The translations under genes were made by a program, and so were the position numbers. The notes below the pieces were generated by a model. That model saw nothing but the letters and a program-made list of their open reading frames with translations, was not told where the DNA came from and ran no database searches. Source: Diospyros lotus (Eukaryota; Streptophyta; Magnoliopsida; Ericales; Ebenaceae). Taken from it: a stretch of 64,000 nt of DNA. The DNA lies in contig NC_068346.1 in the NCBI RefSeq assembly GCF_014633365.1, positions 35,961,191 to 36,025,190 of the forward strand, read 5' to 3'. Below are positions 1 to 12,837 of this stretch, one piece after another. How positions within the stretch are numbered: the first letter of the stretch is position 1; each line of letters opens with the position of its first letter.

Positions 1-139
1 TCATCTTGTGGTTTGAATTTCTGTTCTCTTTCAATTCTGTCAATTATTTACTTTCTGTTTTATATTTGTGTTGTGATTGATTTCGGTGAGGATTAAGTGA
101 GTATATTGGGCAATATCAGTGTTCGGTTTTAACACTAAC

Positions 140-629
140 CTCGAAAAATGTGACGGAAATGCCATTCAGTGCCATGGAGATCAGTAGCAACCAATTCCTG
201 CCAAGGTGGCTGTTGGGACATATCCTGAAGAGGAAATTAGAGTCAAAAACATGAAAAAGAAGATCTCCCAGAAAACAAGATAGTAATTCTTAGTGCAGTC
301 AATGAGAACATTATACAGAACGGTACAGTTGTTCTTGACTTACCAGTGGAGGCAAGCAATCATCTGCATGCCTCCGAAGAACAGAAAATCCACCGTGTGT
401 ACTTGTGTCTGAAGCAGTAAGTGTCTTGCAAAATGAACGGATATTGCACCTTTGAGGTTCAGGAAGAGGTGGATCTGGGCTGGTTACCTCACTTTGCTGA
501 TAAATAAAACAAATGAAAGAAGTCACCTAAAAAGACCTAATAGAAAGAAAGGGGAGGAGGGGCATCTCAGCCCTTTTAAGTGAATATGGCACCCTACAAG
601 CCAAATAAAAAGCAAGCAAGCAAGCGCGC

Positions 630-660
<31 letters not shown>

Positions 661-3384
661 GGGAATACATTACGCAAGCTACAAGTCAATAAAGCATTGA
701 ATAATTTCTTGTTTCAAAGAGTAGTAAAGGGAATGAAAACTCACATCTGCTTCAGGTAGAAGAGTTATCTGTGCGTATACTTCATCTGTTTCTTGTTCAG
801 CCTACAACCGAAGTCGTTAACTACAGAGTAAAGAAAAAGAAAACACATCCATCTATAAATTATGAATCATCAACATAAAACATACCCGCAGATGAACATT
901 CATTACTTTGCAAAGTATTTTTGCTGGTACATCAAATGAAGGCAGTTGTTGATCCCCTCCTTGATCGATCGATGCCTCAAGCTGAAATAAGAAGTAATTT
1001 CCTCAACAAAGTAAAATGAACTCAAAACTAGACCAAAAACAATTGAGATGAGAATAGTGTGCATCTGGATGGATTTTGGCTGCTACTAACTGTTAAGCAC
1101 ACATACAAAGGACAGCCCTCATCCATTCTTATTCAGAATAATAAAAACTTGATGTAGAAAGCACAGTATTATTTCACAAACCAGCAAACGAAGACAAAAA
1201 TTAAAAATAAAGAAAAACACAATGGACAACGTAAAAGCCAACTGTAGTCTCTAACAGCATAGCAAAGGATCTTATTAATTGCCAAGCTCTGTCCAAGTTA
1301 CCACTTTCCACTTACACACAAATTATATATGAACTGCAAAGTAATAATACAAGAAAAATAAATCAAACAAGGGAGTGGAGCTAATTGGAAAGAGCATTTC
1401 CTCTGAGTCGGTACCTTACATAAAGGAATCATTGAACTCATTTATTTGAAATTGGAAAAAAAAAAACCCTGCCTCTGTTCTCTCATTTTAAGAATTGATA
1501 GAATTCATCTCACCTGTTCCATGTGACCTTGAGGGAAATAATAGACCCGTTCTCCTTTACGAGGAAGATTAACAAGAGGCCCAGCACAAGCGTGCCACAG
1601 TTCACTGTACAAATCGCCACTTCTGGACCCTACAATATCACATTTGGAGAATAAAACTTAAAGAAAAGAGCGCATGAGATAGTAGAGAACAATCAAAATA
1701 AAGACTCAAGGGAATTGGATAATTCGTTGTAAAAGGAGAAGAATATTGTTTTTTGTGAAACTATTACTTGGTCTGTGAATCATTGAAAATTACAATCAGG
1801 AGCCACTAAGTTTTAAATTTAGTAGTAATCCACATGCTAGAAAGATAGAAACTATATCTATGCAAAAGGGACAGACTCTTAGCATGAAGTAGCATAAATA
1901 TATTGGTAAGCTACCAAGAATTATGCAAATGCAAGACAAGGGAACATAGATCTTATAGTATCATCTTGAAAACTTAAGGGAAAAAACAAATGTTAGTTAT
2001 AGAACTCTTGAATTTTTTAGAACTAGATTCTATCAAAGGAAGGCAGGAATTCCAAAATCATAATTAAAACTTTTAATTACTTTCTGAACTAAAACACCAA
2101 ATTCAGTTTGATAGACCAGTGGAACAGTGGATAACTAGAAAAATAATTCTAGATACTAGAAGCTACAACATAATTTCAAGGACCAAGAACCTTTAATTGT
2201 CAAAATGTGAAATTTAATAGAAGAGGTAGGTAATGAATTACACTAGCAGAGACACTAATAATCCACATTCCAGAGATTTCCAGAGTACGAACTGCCATCA
2301 AGGATATCACTCAAGAGACTGATTGTTAAAACTGGAAGTGTTTAAATAACAACTCTAACCTGAATGCATCCCCGCAGACAGATTCCCAGTAATATTTGCC
2401 ATCAGATGAGACCAGAAATCCCTCAAGTTCACAAGATTTTACCACCCCAAATTGAAAGCCAAAACCAGCTTCTATGTTAAAGGCTGTCGCTGTGCTGAAG
2501 GAGCAGAGTTTAGCCACCTACCAAAATTAAGATGGATGAATATTTGGTCAAAGTACTCTCCAGATATATAACCAAGCATATTATTCATGAAGTAGATTGG
2601 CTTTTAGACTGCCAAAGAAAACCCTTCCTTACTTGGAAAGGGATAATTAAGCTATATTTGCAGGTCTTAAATACAGCACAAAATGGCCTGTTCTGGGATG
2701 ACTTTAACGCTCAAATCCGAGATCACCAATCACACAAAGTACGAACCTTCCAAGCGATGGAAATGCCCTGAACCCAACTTTAAACTCAAAATTCGGAAAA
2801 GAAAAACAAAATTCCCTGCACAAAGTTCAATCAAAAGCTTGTTAAGACTTCAACAAAGAAAAAGATAAAACTATCAAGCTTTCCAGAAAGCTGACATAAA
2901 ACAGCAGCCTTTTTTATTAATCTGGTAGGACAAAACCGCCAATTTTGTTATCCTCATTCCATACAAACACATCATCCATCCCCCACATCTCTATACAGAA
3001 ACGTCGACGAACATACAGCTAAAACACGTCTTGTAAACAATCAACATAAACTCAGATTTAGACAGAATCAGAGAGACGCGCAACAGAAAATATAGATGGA
3101 AAACCAGCTGAAATTATTTCAGATCAAACAGTCTCCCTATAAAACTACAAGACCATAAGATCGAATAAGGAATTAGCCGGCGCCATATATAGAAACGAAC
3201 TAACTCCAGTTTGAGATCACCAAAACTATGAACAAACTTTCCTCCACAAACATCTACACATACACATGAATGATGTACAAACGCATGTCCGTGCGTGTGT
3301 GCGCGAAGATGTACGAATCGGCAAAGAAACAACACTAACCAGAGAGAGATAGGATCAACAGGAAAACGAAGACGAATCCGCCAT
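140..3384 (-). CDS. ARF: Auxin response factor (ARF1/ARF9/ARF18-like), 5' exons, partial at left edge
   Basis: DNA-binding transcription factor for auxin-responsive promoters, acting in the nucleus. Exons read on the minus strand: 3384-3360, 1629-1514, 981-886, 801-745, 496-344, 224-140; all junctions keep phase, giving about 177 residues, and the gene continues beyond base 1. The peptide carries the N-terminal signature [20 protein letters not shown], the segment [16 protein letters not shown], and the B3 domain core [16 protein letters not shown] followed by [14 protein letters not shown] and EWHFRHIFR. These are diagnostic of ARF proteins. The most similar relatives I recall are the ARF1/9/18 repressor group, but the middle region that separates activators from repressors lies outside the window. 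The start is the first ATG after the predicted transcription start (3384, context CAATCAATGGCGG). It opens a 25-nt coding exon (MADSSSFS plus one base) ending at a CCT|GTTGAT donor, the only GT before the stop that fits the phase of the next exon. That first exon is an inference; the other five are secure. Confidence 0.9.
621..663. repeat. GC/GT microsatellite and G homopolymer in an ARF intron
   Basis: A CG/GT dinucleotide tract runs into a G-only stretch of about 20 bases at roughly 643-663, inside the intron between ARF exons 745-801 and 344-496. Homopolymers this long are often mis-sized in assemblies. Confidence 0.8.
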
Positions 3385-3600
3385 TGATTGACCACCGCTC
3401 CCCCGACAATCAATACCTTCGGTGATTGCTTGTGGAGACGGAGGCAGATCGAGCGCAGAAATGATTAGGGTTTGGAGAAAGGGTAAAAGGCAAGCGAACC
3501 ACAGAGAGAGAGAGAGAGAGAGTAAACGCGATCGATGACGGTCTTTGCCCGGTTCAAGCCGACAAGAACCAATCCAAAAGCATTTTAATTATATATATTT
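3385..3600 (-). promoter_or_regulatory. ARF core promoter and 5' leader
   Basis: Minus strand. A TATA-like AATATATATAAT lies at 3599-3588, placing transcription start near 3560. The leader then contains a CT dinucleotide run (GA run on the plus strand, 3503-3522), common in plant leaders, and no ATG before 3384. Position and content are seen; promoter function is inferred. Confidence 0.45.
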
Positions 3601-4164
3601 ATTATTCAAAAATCCAAATCGCAGGATCAAATGGAAACAATCGCTTCTTAATTGATTAATAATTGCGCGAGTATCCCGAGTATAATTGTGTACGAGTCGC
3701 AAGCAACAGCCATCCAAGGCGTGCCCTGTTCTTCCTGCAGTACCTTTCCACGCGTACACAACAGAAGCAAGCACCTTGCCCTTGGATTTACGTTTTCGCC
3801 CCTCCCCCTTGCTTCAAATTACGCCCATGTCCCAGCCCATTTTCATTGTTGTTTCCGGGCCTCCGTCGTTGTCTTCCCGTCCGTCCGTCCAATCATTGGG
3901 GTTTGCGGTGACTTTTACTTCACACACTCCGCCATCAGGCCCATGGGCTTGGGCTGATCCATGCCGCCCATTTGGGCCGGGCTTTTAGCAAAGCCTCCAA
4001 AATTTTATTATTTTCCTCGAATTTCAAACGTGAATTAATTGAGAGTCCAAATAACATTTCCGATATTTGATTAACCCTCTAATTCGGTAGCTTAATAGTA
4101 GTGATTTTGAAAGAAGCAAAAATTTATTTGCTAAATATCAATAATGTTTTATAAATATGCACAC
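3601..4164. other. Intergenic, upstream of ARF
   Basis: No gene recognised. Short overlapping ORFs at 3650-3990 lie in a locally GC-richer patch and match no family I know; they are probably fortuitous. Confidence 0.5.
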
Positions 4165-4460
4165 AATCATTTTTAACCACTTTTTTTGAAAAAAAAAAAA
4201 AAAAAAAAACGTTTTCAGCCACTCAAATAAACTAATTACACTTTATAACCACTTTTCACTTTTTTTTTATTCTTTTTCAAGAACTATATTTAATTATAAA
4301 TGTGACAGAGTCAAAATTGATTAGGTTAAAACTTTAAAAAAAATGACAGAGTTGCAAAATTAGTTGATAGGATCAAAACTAGTAAAGTGGTTATAGAGTG
4401 TAATTAATTTGTTTTGAGTGACTGAAAATTATTTTTTCATAAAAGTGGCTAAAAATGATT
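4165..4460. mobile_element. Foldback MITE
   Basis: Nearly the whole 296 bp is an inverted repeat. The left end AATCATTTTTAACCACTTTT is matched by the reverse complement of the right end (AATCATTTTTAGCCACTTTT), and the arms continue with the ACTCAAA and AATTAATTACACT segments for about 90 bp around a short A+T-rich loop. There is no coding capacity. I could not delimit a target duplication because the right flank is a T run. Superfamily unknown. Confidence 0.7.
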
Positions 4461-7400
4461 TTTTTTTTTTTTTTAAGGCATGGTTAGTTTTTGCAATTTA
4501 CACTATGAATTATATTTGTAAGATGTCTCACTTATATATAAGTAAATTAATAATGATATTTTGTCTGAAATAATGAGTCAAATGGGTGAAAAAGTACTCT
4601 TATTTTCAAACTTAATATTAATGTTTTAAGTAAGAGTAATGTTAACCATTGCAAATAATAGTTAGAATTACCCATAAGACATAATGAAGAAAATTTCTTT
4701 CCAATGCCGTCCCAAGATAATTTCACTTTTAGTAGCATTCGTCAGCCACTACTACCGTCGTTCATCACCACTAGTAATTAAACCAGAGGAGGTTCTCTTT
4801 GTCCTTAATTGCTCCATGAAAAGAAGATAATTTTGTTAACATGTTAAATAAAGTATTGTGTCTTTTAATTTAAAGGCACATAAGTGTGGTTGTATAGTTA
4901 TATTTTAAAGAGGGTCATTGTCTTGAAGAATCATAAAATCTAACTCTCAAAGTCTTGCTTTGAAGAATTCAACCTCTATCTACACAGTTCGAGATATATG
5001 AATTCGTTACCGACTCAAGATAATTGGACTAAAAAACTTTGGAAATAAGTTTGTCTCAATGAATTCATCACTAACACGAGATGACTGTCACTAAAAGTCT
5101 TCGAAATAATTATGACTCAAATAATTATCAGAACGAAAGGGATAGTGTATGATGGCAACGAAACTATCACAAATAAACCAACACACTCGTAATATACATT
5201 ATGCATTTATTATTTTTTTATTTTATTAACATAAAAAATTATTGTGAGCCGTCCAATCCCACCCTTTCTTGGCTATTCTTCAAATGTAAGTAATTATGAA
5301 GAGTATGTGATGGGAGTGGCTGCTAAGGAGTGTGTTTTGGACTAGAGAGGGTGCATGAAAAAAGGGTGTATGAAAAGGATGCACGGGAACTGGGTTGGAA
5401 TGGCATTGCATGTGGCTTGCCTTGGGAGTGCTCAAACCACCAACTTAATTGGAACTTTTTTTTTTTTTTTTTCACAATTCATGCACTCAAATTTAACATA
5501 TAAGGTTATCTAAAGTTTAATACTGTATTGACCATTAATATATTATATTATTTTTTTAACAAAAAAATTTTGAGGGGTCTTTAATCACAGATAATTTTTA
5601 GTCTGGATCGTTCCATCCTCAACCACAATTTAAGTATATGAACAGGTTCACTGCAAACCAAAACTCAGGATTTGTCCTCTAAGATAGATACAAGCGATTG
5701 CACAATCTTATACGGAACTTGAATCGAACCCACGATTTTATAATATTCCAAACTTCTGAACATGTACCGCGAATTGTCTATTTTATCTTTAAGGGTTAAT
5801 ATACTATAAAATTTAAGGAATAGTATAATTGGTCATATAGATGATACTTAAATGAAAATCTATCATTAATTTTTCAAAGTGGAAAATGACTAAGAGTGTT
5901 CAAATTTTGATTCAAATTGACTGGTCCAATATAAGATCCAATTCGATCACGACCTAGTCATCGATCTTGGTATTTGGGAGGACTAATTTTTGATTTGGTC
6001 TAGTTTGGTACTGGTCCAAAATCGAAAAGTTGTTAAGGGTTATTAGATATCAATAATAATTAAAATAAAAACAAAAATACAATATATATGTGTATTTATA
6101 ATTGTTTGGATTATATAAATATATATACATGTCTCTTCAATTTTTTTATTAGAAATAAAATAAATAAATTTAAACTGATTAAGATCAAACCATACTAAAC
6201 TAATCCAATGCCAATCTTAATTCAAAAAATAATTGGCTTAATACATAAGGGGGTCTCTAAATAGTCAAAAAAATGTCGTCTTTAGCTTTTTAATTAAAAT
6301 TTTGACATATTTTTTTGTTTAATTTTTTTTTTTTATAACCATAAGTTATTAGCATTAGTCTTTGTTAAAGTGTGAATTACATCTACACTACGAGCAAGTG
6401 AGAGGGACGGATGACACGTAAGCAAATTTTAGGCGATGCAAATTAAAAATTGAAAAAATAAAACGTAAATTCTCATCCCCGTGAGCCTACCCACCAACCA
6501 TTGCTTTTTTCACCTGCTACTACCACCTTTCCAGATCTGTCACTAGATTTTGCCTTGTTTGCCTCCACGAACTCTTTATCAATATCAATTATCTGTAACT
6601 ATCGTCACCAGCTACCACAACTAAAACTATAAATCTCACCAAACAGACTATATTTCGTAATGGTCAAAGAACTCAAACAATTAGATGACTGGGTTGATTT
6701 GGTTGTTTTGTGGTATCCGAGTCATGCCATATATGGCATGGCTCAAGCTTGTCACATGTATACTAGACTCAAAAGCAAAATTTTAAATATTAGCAAGGCA
6801 GGAGAACATAATGTGTGTTGCCTAAACCACAAGATTTGTGGATATAAATGATGATTAGAGGGGAGACTAAAGCCATTTTTATAATGCTTTTTTAGGTGTC
6901 GTGGCACGATTTATATGAACTAATCATAGCATACTTTAGTTAATTCTTGGGATTATTATTATTATATAACTAAAGAAGATATATATATTTGGGTGTTATG
7001 AATCCATGATGTTCGTGAGTGAATTTTCAGAATATTTTTTATTTAAAAAATAAAATAAAACTTCATTGCCAAGATCCGATCTTGTGACCTCAACAGTATA
7101 AAGTATTTAATTTTATCACATTACTAGCTTTAATATATATATATATTTAAATTTTGTCTTAAAAAATAAATAAAAACTATACCAGAACTATCACTAGGGG
7201 AGAGCAAAATTTTAGTTTATCCCAAACTAATCGAATCAAACCGACATAACTTGTAGGTTCGGTTTAGTTTTTTTTCTTGCATCAATTTGATTTGATTAAT
7301 TTTTCGTAAAAGTTTGATTTGAGATTTTCAGTTCAAAAATTTGGTTGGAAGAATCGAACTAACCAAACTGATGGAAACTCAAAACGATACTATTTTGATG

Positions 7401-8160
7401 CTTATAAAACGACGTCATTTTCTTTAAATTTTTTGTATTTATTTGGTTTAATCAGTTCAATTCGATTTATACGATTTGGATTGAGTTTTTTCAGTTATCG
7501 GTTAGTTTAATTTTTCTAGTTAATCGGTTAGTTTAGTTCGATTTTGCTCTTCAATTCAGTTTAATCGGTTACTAGATTTCAATCGATTTAGTAGCCAAAT
7601 CGACCGTTTGCACATTCTTAATTATCAACTAATAATTTTTTAAATTATTTTTTATTTCTTGCATTTCACGAGTCACACTATTGGAGATATTTTGCTTGGG
7701 CTACATTAATTGCTAATGATTTTATTTTGCTAAAAACGAACTGATAATATAGTCAATTATTTTCTAAGAGATGTACATGACATTTCCGTTATTGATAGTG
7801 GTCTAACTAATAGTTAGTGGGATGTGCATTTTTTCTTTTTTTGACTTAGGTGTGACCTTTTAAGGTAAGGTGTAGGCTATTATTTAATTAACTCATAACG
7901 GGAGAGATATTAGATAAATATTTTATTTACGACTAAGTCTCCTCTCTACTATTTTAAATAATAATTTTGAAATAGAATTTGTCACCTTACGTATTGTACG
8001 CTTATTTTATTGAACGTTTGCTTGTCTAAAAAGTAGTTGGAGAAAAATCTTATCATCTAAGATCAATTTTGATCTAAAATTCATGTTTGTGACCCATCAA
8101 ATTATACAAAATCCTATTTAATGACAAGTACAAATACATCTTCTTTTGTCTATATGTGAT
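4461..8160. other. A+T-rich intergenic DNA
   Basis: No supported gene. It contains T and A homopolymers (for example 5457-5472), scattered dinucleotide repeats, and degenerate stretches such as 7200-7610 where variants of TTTAATCGGTT and TTCGATTT recur, typical of old plant repeats. ORFs here are at most about 63 codons and have no recognisable domains. Confidence 0.5.
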
Positions 8161-8169
8161 GTTCTATTA

Positions 8170-8611
8170 TAGTCGTTTTACAGGGGTCGACGAGCCTACC
8201 GAGTCCCTCACAGAAAAGGGGCAAAAAGATAATTTTGCCCCGCCACTTTGCAAAGTGGCCCACTGCCCCCGTCCCTACTCTCTCGTCTCCCCTGTAATGA
8301 TTGTCGCCTCGCTACCCTCGCCTCGTCTTCGTCGCCTCTCTGACATCGCCGCCTCGCCTTGTCTTGCTGACAGTTGACGCAGCGACTGTTAGTGAGGCGA
8401 GACGGCAATGGCAGAAAGGCGATGGCAGCAAGACGTGACGACGAGGCAAGGGCAACGGCAAGGCGACAGCCATGACAGGGGAGACGAGAGAGCAGGGGCG
8501 GGGCAATCCATGGGAGGGGAAAGGAGAAAGCAGAGCGTGGGGACGAAATCATCTTTTTGCCCATTTTCAGTAACCCGATCAGTAAATCCGTCGGGCTTTT
8601 TAGAATTTTTC
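8170..8611. mobile_element. Mutator-like non-autonomous foldback element (MULE-MITE), 442 bp
   Basis: It is flanked by a perfect 9-bp direct repeat GTTCTATTA (8161-8169 and 8612-8620), the length typical of Mutator insertions. The two halves are imperfect inverted copies: the left arm has GGGGCAAAAAGAT, CTCTCGTCTCCCCTGT and GCCTCGTC, each with its reverse complement in mirrored order in the right arm. The body is strikingly GC-rich compared with its flanks. The ORFs on both strands come from the arginine-rich reading of this GC-rich repeat and are not credible genes. Confidence 0.8.
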
Positions 8612-8620
8612 GTTCTATTA

Positions 8621-9376
8621 ATTCATACAATCCGATCACTTAAATATTCTACATGTACACACTTCTAATATAAATTTAATAGAAGAATAATAACAACACA
8701 CATATATGATATATCCATATATATATATAATAAATACATCTTATTTTCAAATAAGATGCATTTATTATATTTTATTTTTAACATTAAACAATTTTATTAT
8801 TTAATTAAATGATTCAAAACAATATATACTTATCACTGATCAATAAAATTTTTAAATATTATTTTAATTCATAGGTGGGAGTTGACATTAATTTAACTTT
8901 TTTTTTAATCGACTACAAGTATAATGGCTTGACTCTATAATTGTTTTTTTATGGTTGTTAATATGCAAATGTCAAATATTTTCAACTTTGACTTATTAAA
9001 ATATCATTCAAGTATGTATTTATCTACGATGATCATGTATTGATGTATTATATTTTATATTATATTAATATAAATATAAAACATATTAATATATGAGTAT
9101 CATTAAAAATGTCATGAATAATATTAATTAATTATACATATAAATGTTAATAATAAATGTATCATAAGAGTAAAGATTAAACGACAATAAATGCACGTTG
9201 TTTTCATATAAGTTACATTATTAAATTTTGGGTAAACTCATATTTTTTCTCTTGAATTTTATATCAAAAACTTATCGCCCCTTAAACTTCAAATCTAACG
9301 TATTGAATACTTAATATTTATAATTTACACTTTTTGACTACTTGAATCTGATTTAAAATAATGCATGAATTACACG
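8621..9376. other. A+T-rich intergenic DNA
   Basis: Extremely A+T-rich with many TATATA-type tracts. No gene, RNA gene or bounded repeat seen. Confidence 0.5.
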
Positions 9377-9740
9377 TGAAGTGAGTTAGAAAGAAAAAAA
9401 ACAAAAGAAATGAAAAACATAAGAAGAACTGATTGAACCGATATTTCATTTCGCCTTCAGCCGTTGTCTTTACTCTTGTCTGACGTCTCCTGTTGACCCG
9501 AACAAAGGAACCGAGTCTCCCGTCGACTGTTGTTGTTTTGACCGATCCCAATAGTTACAAGCGAGGTGAGTTGAAAAGAAGAAAAACAAAAAATAATAAT
9601 AATAATCGATCGAATAGATCATTCATTCCACCTTCCCCTTTACATGCAACCATTGTTTTTACCCTATTTCTTGTATCTTGTCGACTCGAACGGAAGAATC
9701 GAGTCTCCCATCGATCGTCATCGTCTCGACATATCCTGAT
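9377..9740. repeat. Degenerate tandem duplication, two units of about 180 bp
   Basis: Unit 1 (about 9377-9560) and unit 2 (about 9565-9740) share the same ordered blocks: GTGAGTT plus an A-rich tract, a GATC/GAACCGA block, CATTC/TCATTTC-CACCTTC, CCATTGTTTTTAC, TTGTC-GACTCGAAC, GAATCGAGTCTCCCATCGA, and a closing TTGAC or CTCGAC. They are clearly related but well diverged. Function unknown. Confidence 0.55.
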
Positions 9741-10449
9741 CCTTCATTTTTGCTCAAATTGGTAACCCGCAAGTTGTGACCGACCTATCATTTCCTTTCT
9801 CTGACCAGTGATTTACAGCCAACTCACTATTCCTTTTATTTTTGCTCTAACTAACGATCCATGACTAACTCACTTTTTCATGTTCTCTTTTCTTTTATCG
9901 ACGACCCACAACCTACTTATTAGTAAGTTCGTAATCCAATTGCCACTGAGTATGATGTTTTGCAACTATGTTTTGACTTAATTAATAGCATGTCTGTTAT
10001 ACACTCAATGCTGACTAGATAATTAAGTAATCAATAGGTATAAATTATAAATGTTAAATATTCAATAGGGTTTGATTTGAAGTTCAAACTATTTAATTAA
10101 TCAAATAAAAATATAAAATATAAAAATGGTCTACCTACTTTTTATATATATATAAGTGAATGGGATCCACCCAAGGATTCAAAAGCCATGTCTCCACCTT
10201 GTCTTCCACGTTGCCTCAAGGAAGACTGTATAATATATAATACTTGAGAATTTCAAGCAAAACACAGACATATATACTACCATGGCTAGTTTGGCTGGCA
10301 TGCACCATAGCATGACCATCCTCTTGCCGACAAACCAATGGGTTAATGCCAAGTGTCGTGCACCCTCCTGTTTATAAAGAACATGCTGAATCTGGGAATT
10401 AATGGAGTGCTATCTCCACACTTATTTGTAATATTTTATTTTATATTAA
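9741..10449. other. Intergenic DNA
   Basis: No bounded element. A 31-codon ORF at 10282-10377 (MASLAGMHHSMTILLP...) follows a TATA-like stretch at 10230-10245, but nothing supports its expression. Confidence 0.4.
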
Positions 10450-10970
10450 TGTTGTAACATTACCTAAATTACCAAAATACTCTCTGCGCGTGAATAATTG
10501 CTTGCCACATGGATCGTCCAAGGATTTGACACGTGGCAAGTCTATGAGGTAGAGTTGGGAATAATCTTATACGGAAGTACATGTGACAATGCTTGCAAAG
10601 CAATCTGGAGTAGAGTTCAAAAAATTTGGATCGAATCTTGAAATTCGTTCCAACTTGATTGAGGTCCTTGGGAGCCATACCCGCTCATCTCGAGTTTTAT
10701 CTCTGGTACCTCATAACGAACCTACTTATAAAAAATATGGGTCTTCACCAAATATTACAAGTCTCAAATTCTTACATTTTCTACTACTTGCATTTACTCT
10801 ATTGACTTGAGCGTCAGATTTTATCTCGGGGGATCCTAGCCTCAGTGCTCCATTGTTTTGCAGGCTACATTCCTGAGATCAGACATCGTCAAGTGCGAAG
10901 TTGCCACTCTCAAAGTCTAATTGTCGAGACGACACGTGGTGATTGGTCTCAAACACCATCATCATTAATA
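10450..10970 (+). mobile_element. Probable solo LTR or LTR remnant
   Basis: The block has the look of a plant Gypsy/TRIM-type LTR: a TGTAACATTACC-like left end (10452), a TATA-like CTTATAAAAAATATGGG at 10730, and the CTCTATTGACTTGAGCGTC block followed by ATCTCGGGGGATCC near 10797-10835. From memory, that block recurs in many plant LTRs. The exact right border and target duplication are unresolved. Confidence 0.4.
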
Positions 10971-12837
10971 TAAATATATAATATATTAATGTATAAATAT
11001 CATTGAAAAGTGTTAAAATAATATTTACAAGTCACCATTATAATCTGATTTAATCAAGTATTTTTCTTATATGTATTGTTGAGTGGCGGCAGCAAGTTCA
11101 ATATTGGAAATAGCAGACACTTTGAGAAAGGAAAAACAAAGTTGGCCTGCGAGGCGGTTTGGCGGCAGCCATAATTTGGTTTTTAAGTTGGGGGATTAAA
11201 ATTCTTAAAAATTTTAGATTAAAGATTAGATTAGTTATAATTAAGATCGAACGATCATAATTATAATAGTCATGATTAGATGGTTTGATCTTAATCATAA
11301 TCATAATCATAAAAATTATAATTTAAAAAAAATTATTTAAAATTTTAATCTAAAATTCAGTCACATTTGATTATAATCATAATTGATTATGATTATTTAT
11401 TATTAATAAATATTTTTTTTTTATCTTCAAACAATTTTCAGTCTTGACTAAATCGAATTTAGGTCGAAACTAGAATTTGAATACCTTTATTTGGGATAAT
11501 GATTAAGAAATTTAGCGGATTCATAAATTTATGTGAGGTGTCAAATTGTGATTGGATTAAATGTTAAATATTAATTTTAATTAATAAAATACTAACACTG
11601 AATTAAATTTATAAATCCACTAAATTTCTCAAATTTTGTCTTGTCACCTAGATTATACAGAAATAAAAATAAAAAACAAATACGATACAAAATAAAAATA
11701 GAAAAACGTTATTTTTTAAGAAATAAAAAAATAAACACTTAAATAAAAAAATAGAGGGATCTTTATGTAAATATAATTTTTAATATAAAAAATTACAAAA
11801 ATAATTTATAAATATTTATTAATATTTCAAAAATAAAAATATTTTAAAAATACCGAAATGACACTTTGTGAAGTTTTGTGTATCATACCTAGGCACTGCC
11901 CTTGTTGCTTTAATACACAATTCATATATATATATATATATGTGAATTGTGTATGCAATTATTATTATTTTTTTTAAGATTATGCCTTATCACTGGTGCC
12001 CCCACCAATCAGCCCCACAGTATGATGGAAGATTAAATTAGAAATTCAACGTCAGATTTCGATGTTAAGAGCCCCCACAGGACGGGGCCCCCACCAACCG
12101 ACTACATCTATTAGAGTCGTTCTTGACTGCTGGATTATACCTTGGGATAAGAGATATGCAACTATTGGTCCAAAAAGGTGAAATCGCTTACCCCGAGTGC
12201 CCCCCACACTCGACCCGACAGAAGGAGATATGCAACTATTATTAATATTAGGTGTGGTTCATTCAATAAGAATTGACTGTTTTGATTGGTTTAGAATCAG
12301 TTCTCCATCTTTTTCTTCCTCTTATTGTTGGTGGGTGGTTTGTCCATTTCCTTCATCCAAATCTAATGATGTAAATCTAACACACACACACATATGTATA
12401 TATGGAAAATTTTATTTAGATATTCATTTGTAACACTAAATTAAATATATTATATATTATTTTCATATTAATATCTTAGGTTATATATTTTTTACTGTTT
12501 TCAAACAATTTTTAATTTTTTAAAATAGTGAAAATATGTTTACTTTTAAATTTTTAAAAATAATAAAAAAATTATAAAGAAAAATCAAAATAATAAAAAG
12601 TCATTTTATCTGTTTTCATTATAAATATGCTCAAAATTTTTAAAACGTGGAAAACATTACAAATAAAAAGAACGCGTTTTCAACAATATCAAAATAAATC
12701 TTTAAAATACAAAACTAAAAATAAATTTAAAACTAAAATACAAAAAGAACACCTCCTTATATTTTATGTCACATTAATATAGACACATAATATTTTAATA
12801 CACGAGTGTTATTAAAAGTGTGACAAGTAGAACAAAT
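10971..12837. other. A+T-rich intergenic DNA with a short perfect hairpin
   Basis: Contains a palindrome at about 11912-11955 (ATACACAATTCA, TA repeats, then TGAATTGTGTAT) and a direct repeat GAGATATGCAACTATT at 12149 and 12227 that flanks a C-rich 60-bp stretch. No gene recognised. Confidence 0.5.

Noticed and set aside
2326..2517. 63-codon minus-strand ORF ending at a GT donor, a candidate ARF first exon
   Set aside because: Its phase at the donor does not fit the exon at 1629 (joining gives an early stop), and the peptide is not ARF-like.
3652..3988. Overlapping ORFs of 82-101 codons in three frames upstream of ARF
   Set aside because: Overlap in all three frames shows stop-poor composition; no splice-linked partner or domain.
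8208..8639. 143-codon minus-strand ORF rich in Arg, Leu and Ser
   Set aside because: It spans both arms of the foldback element and lacks any domain; a product of GC-rich inverted DNA.
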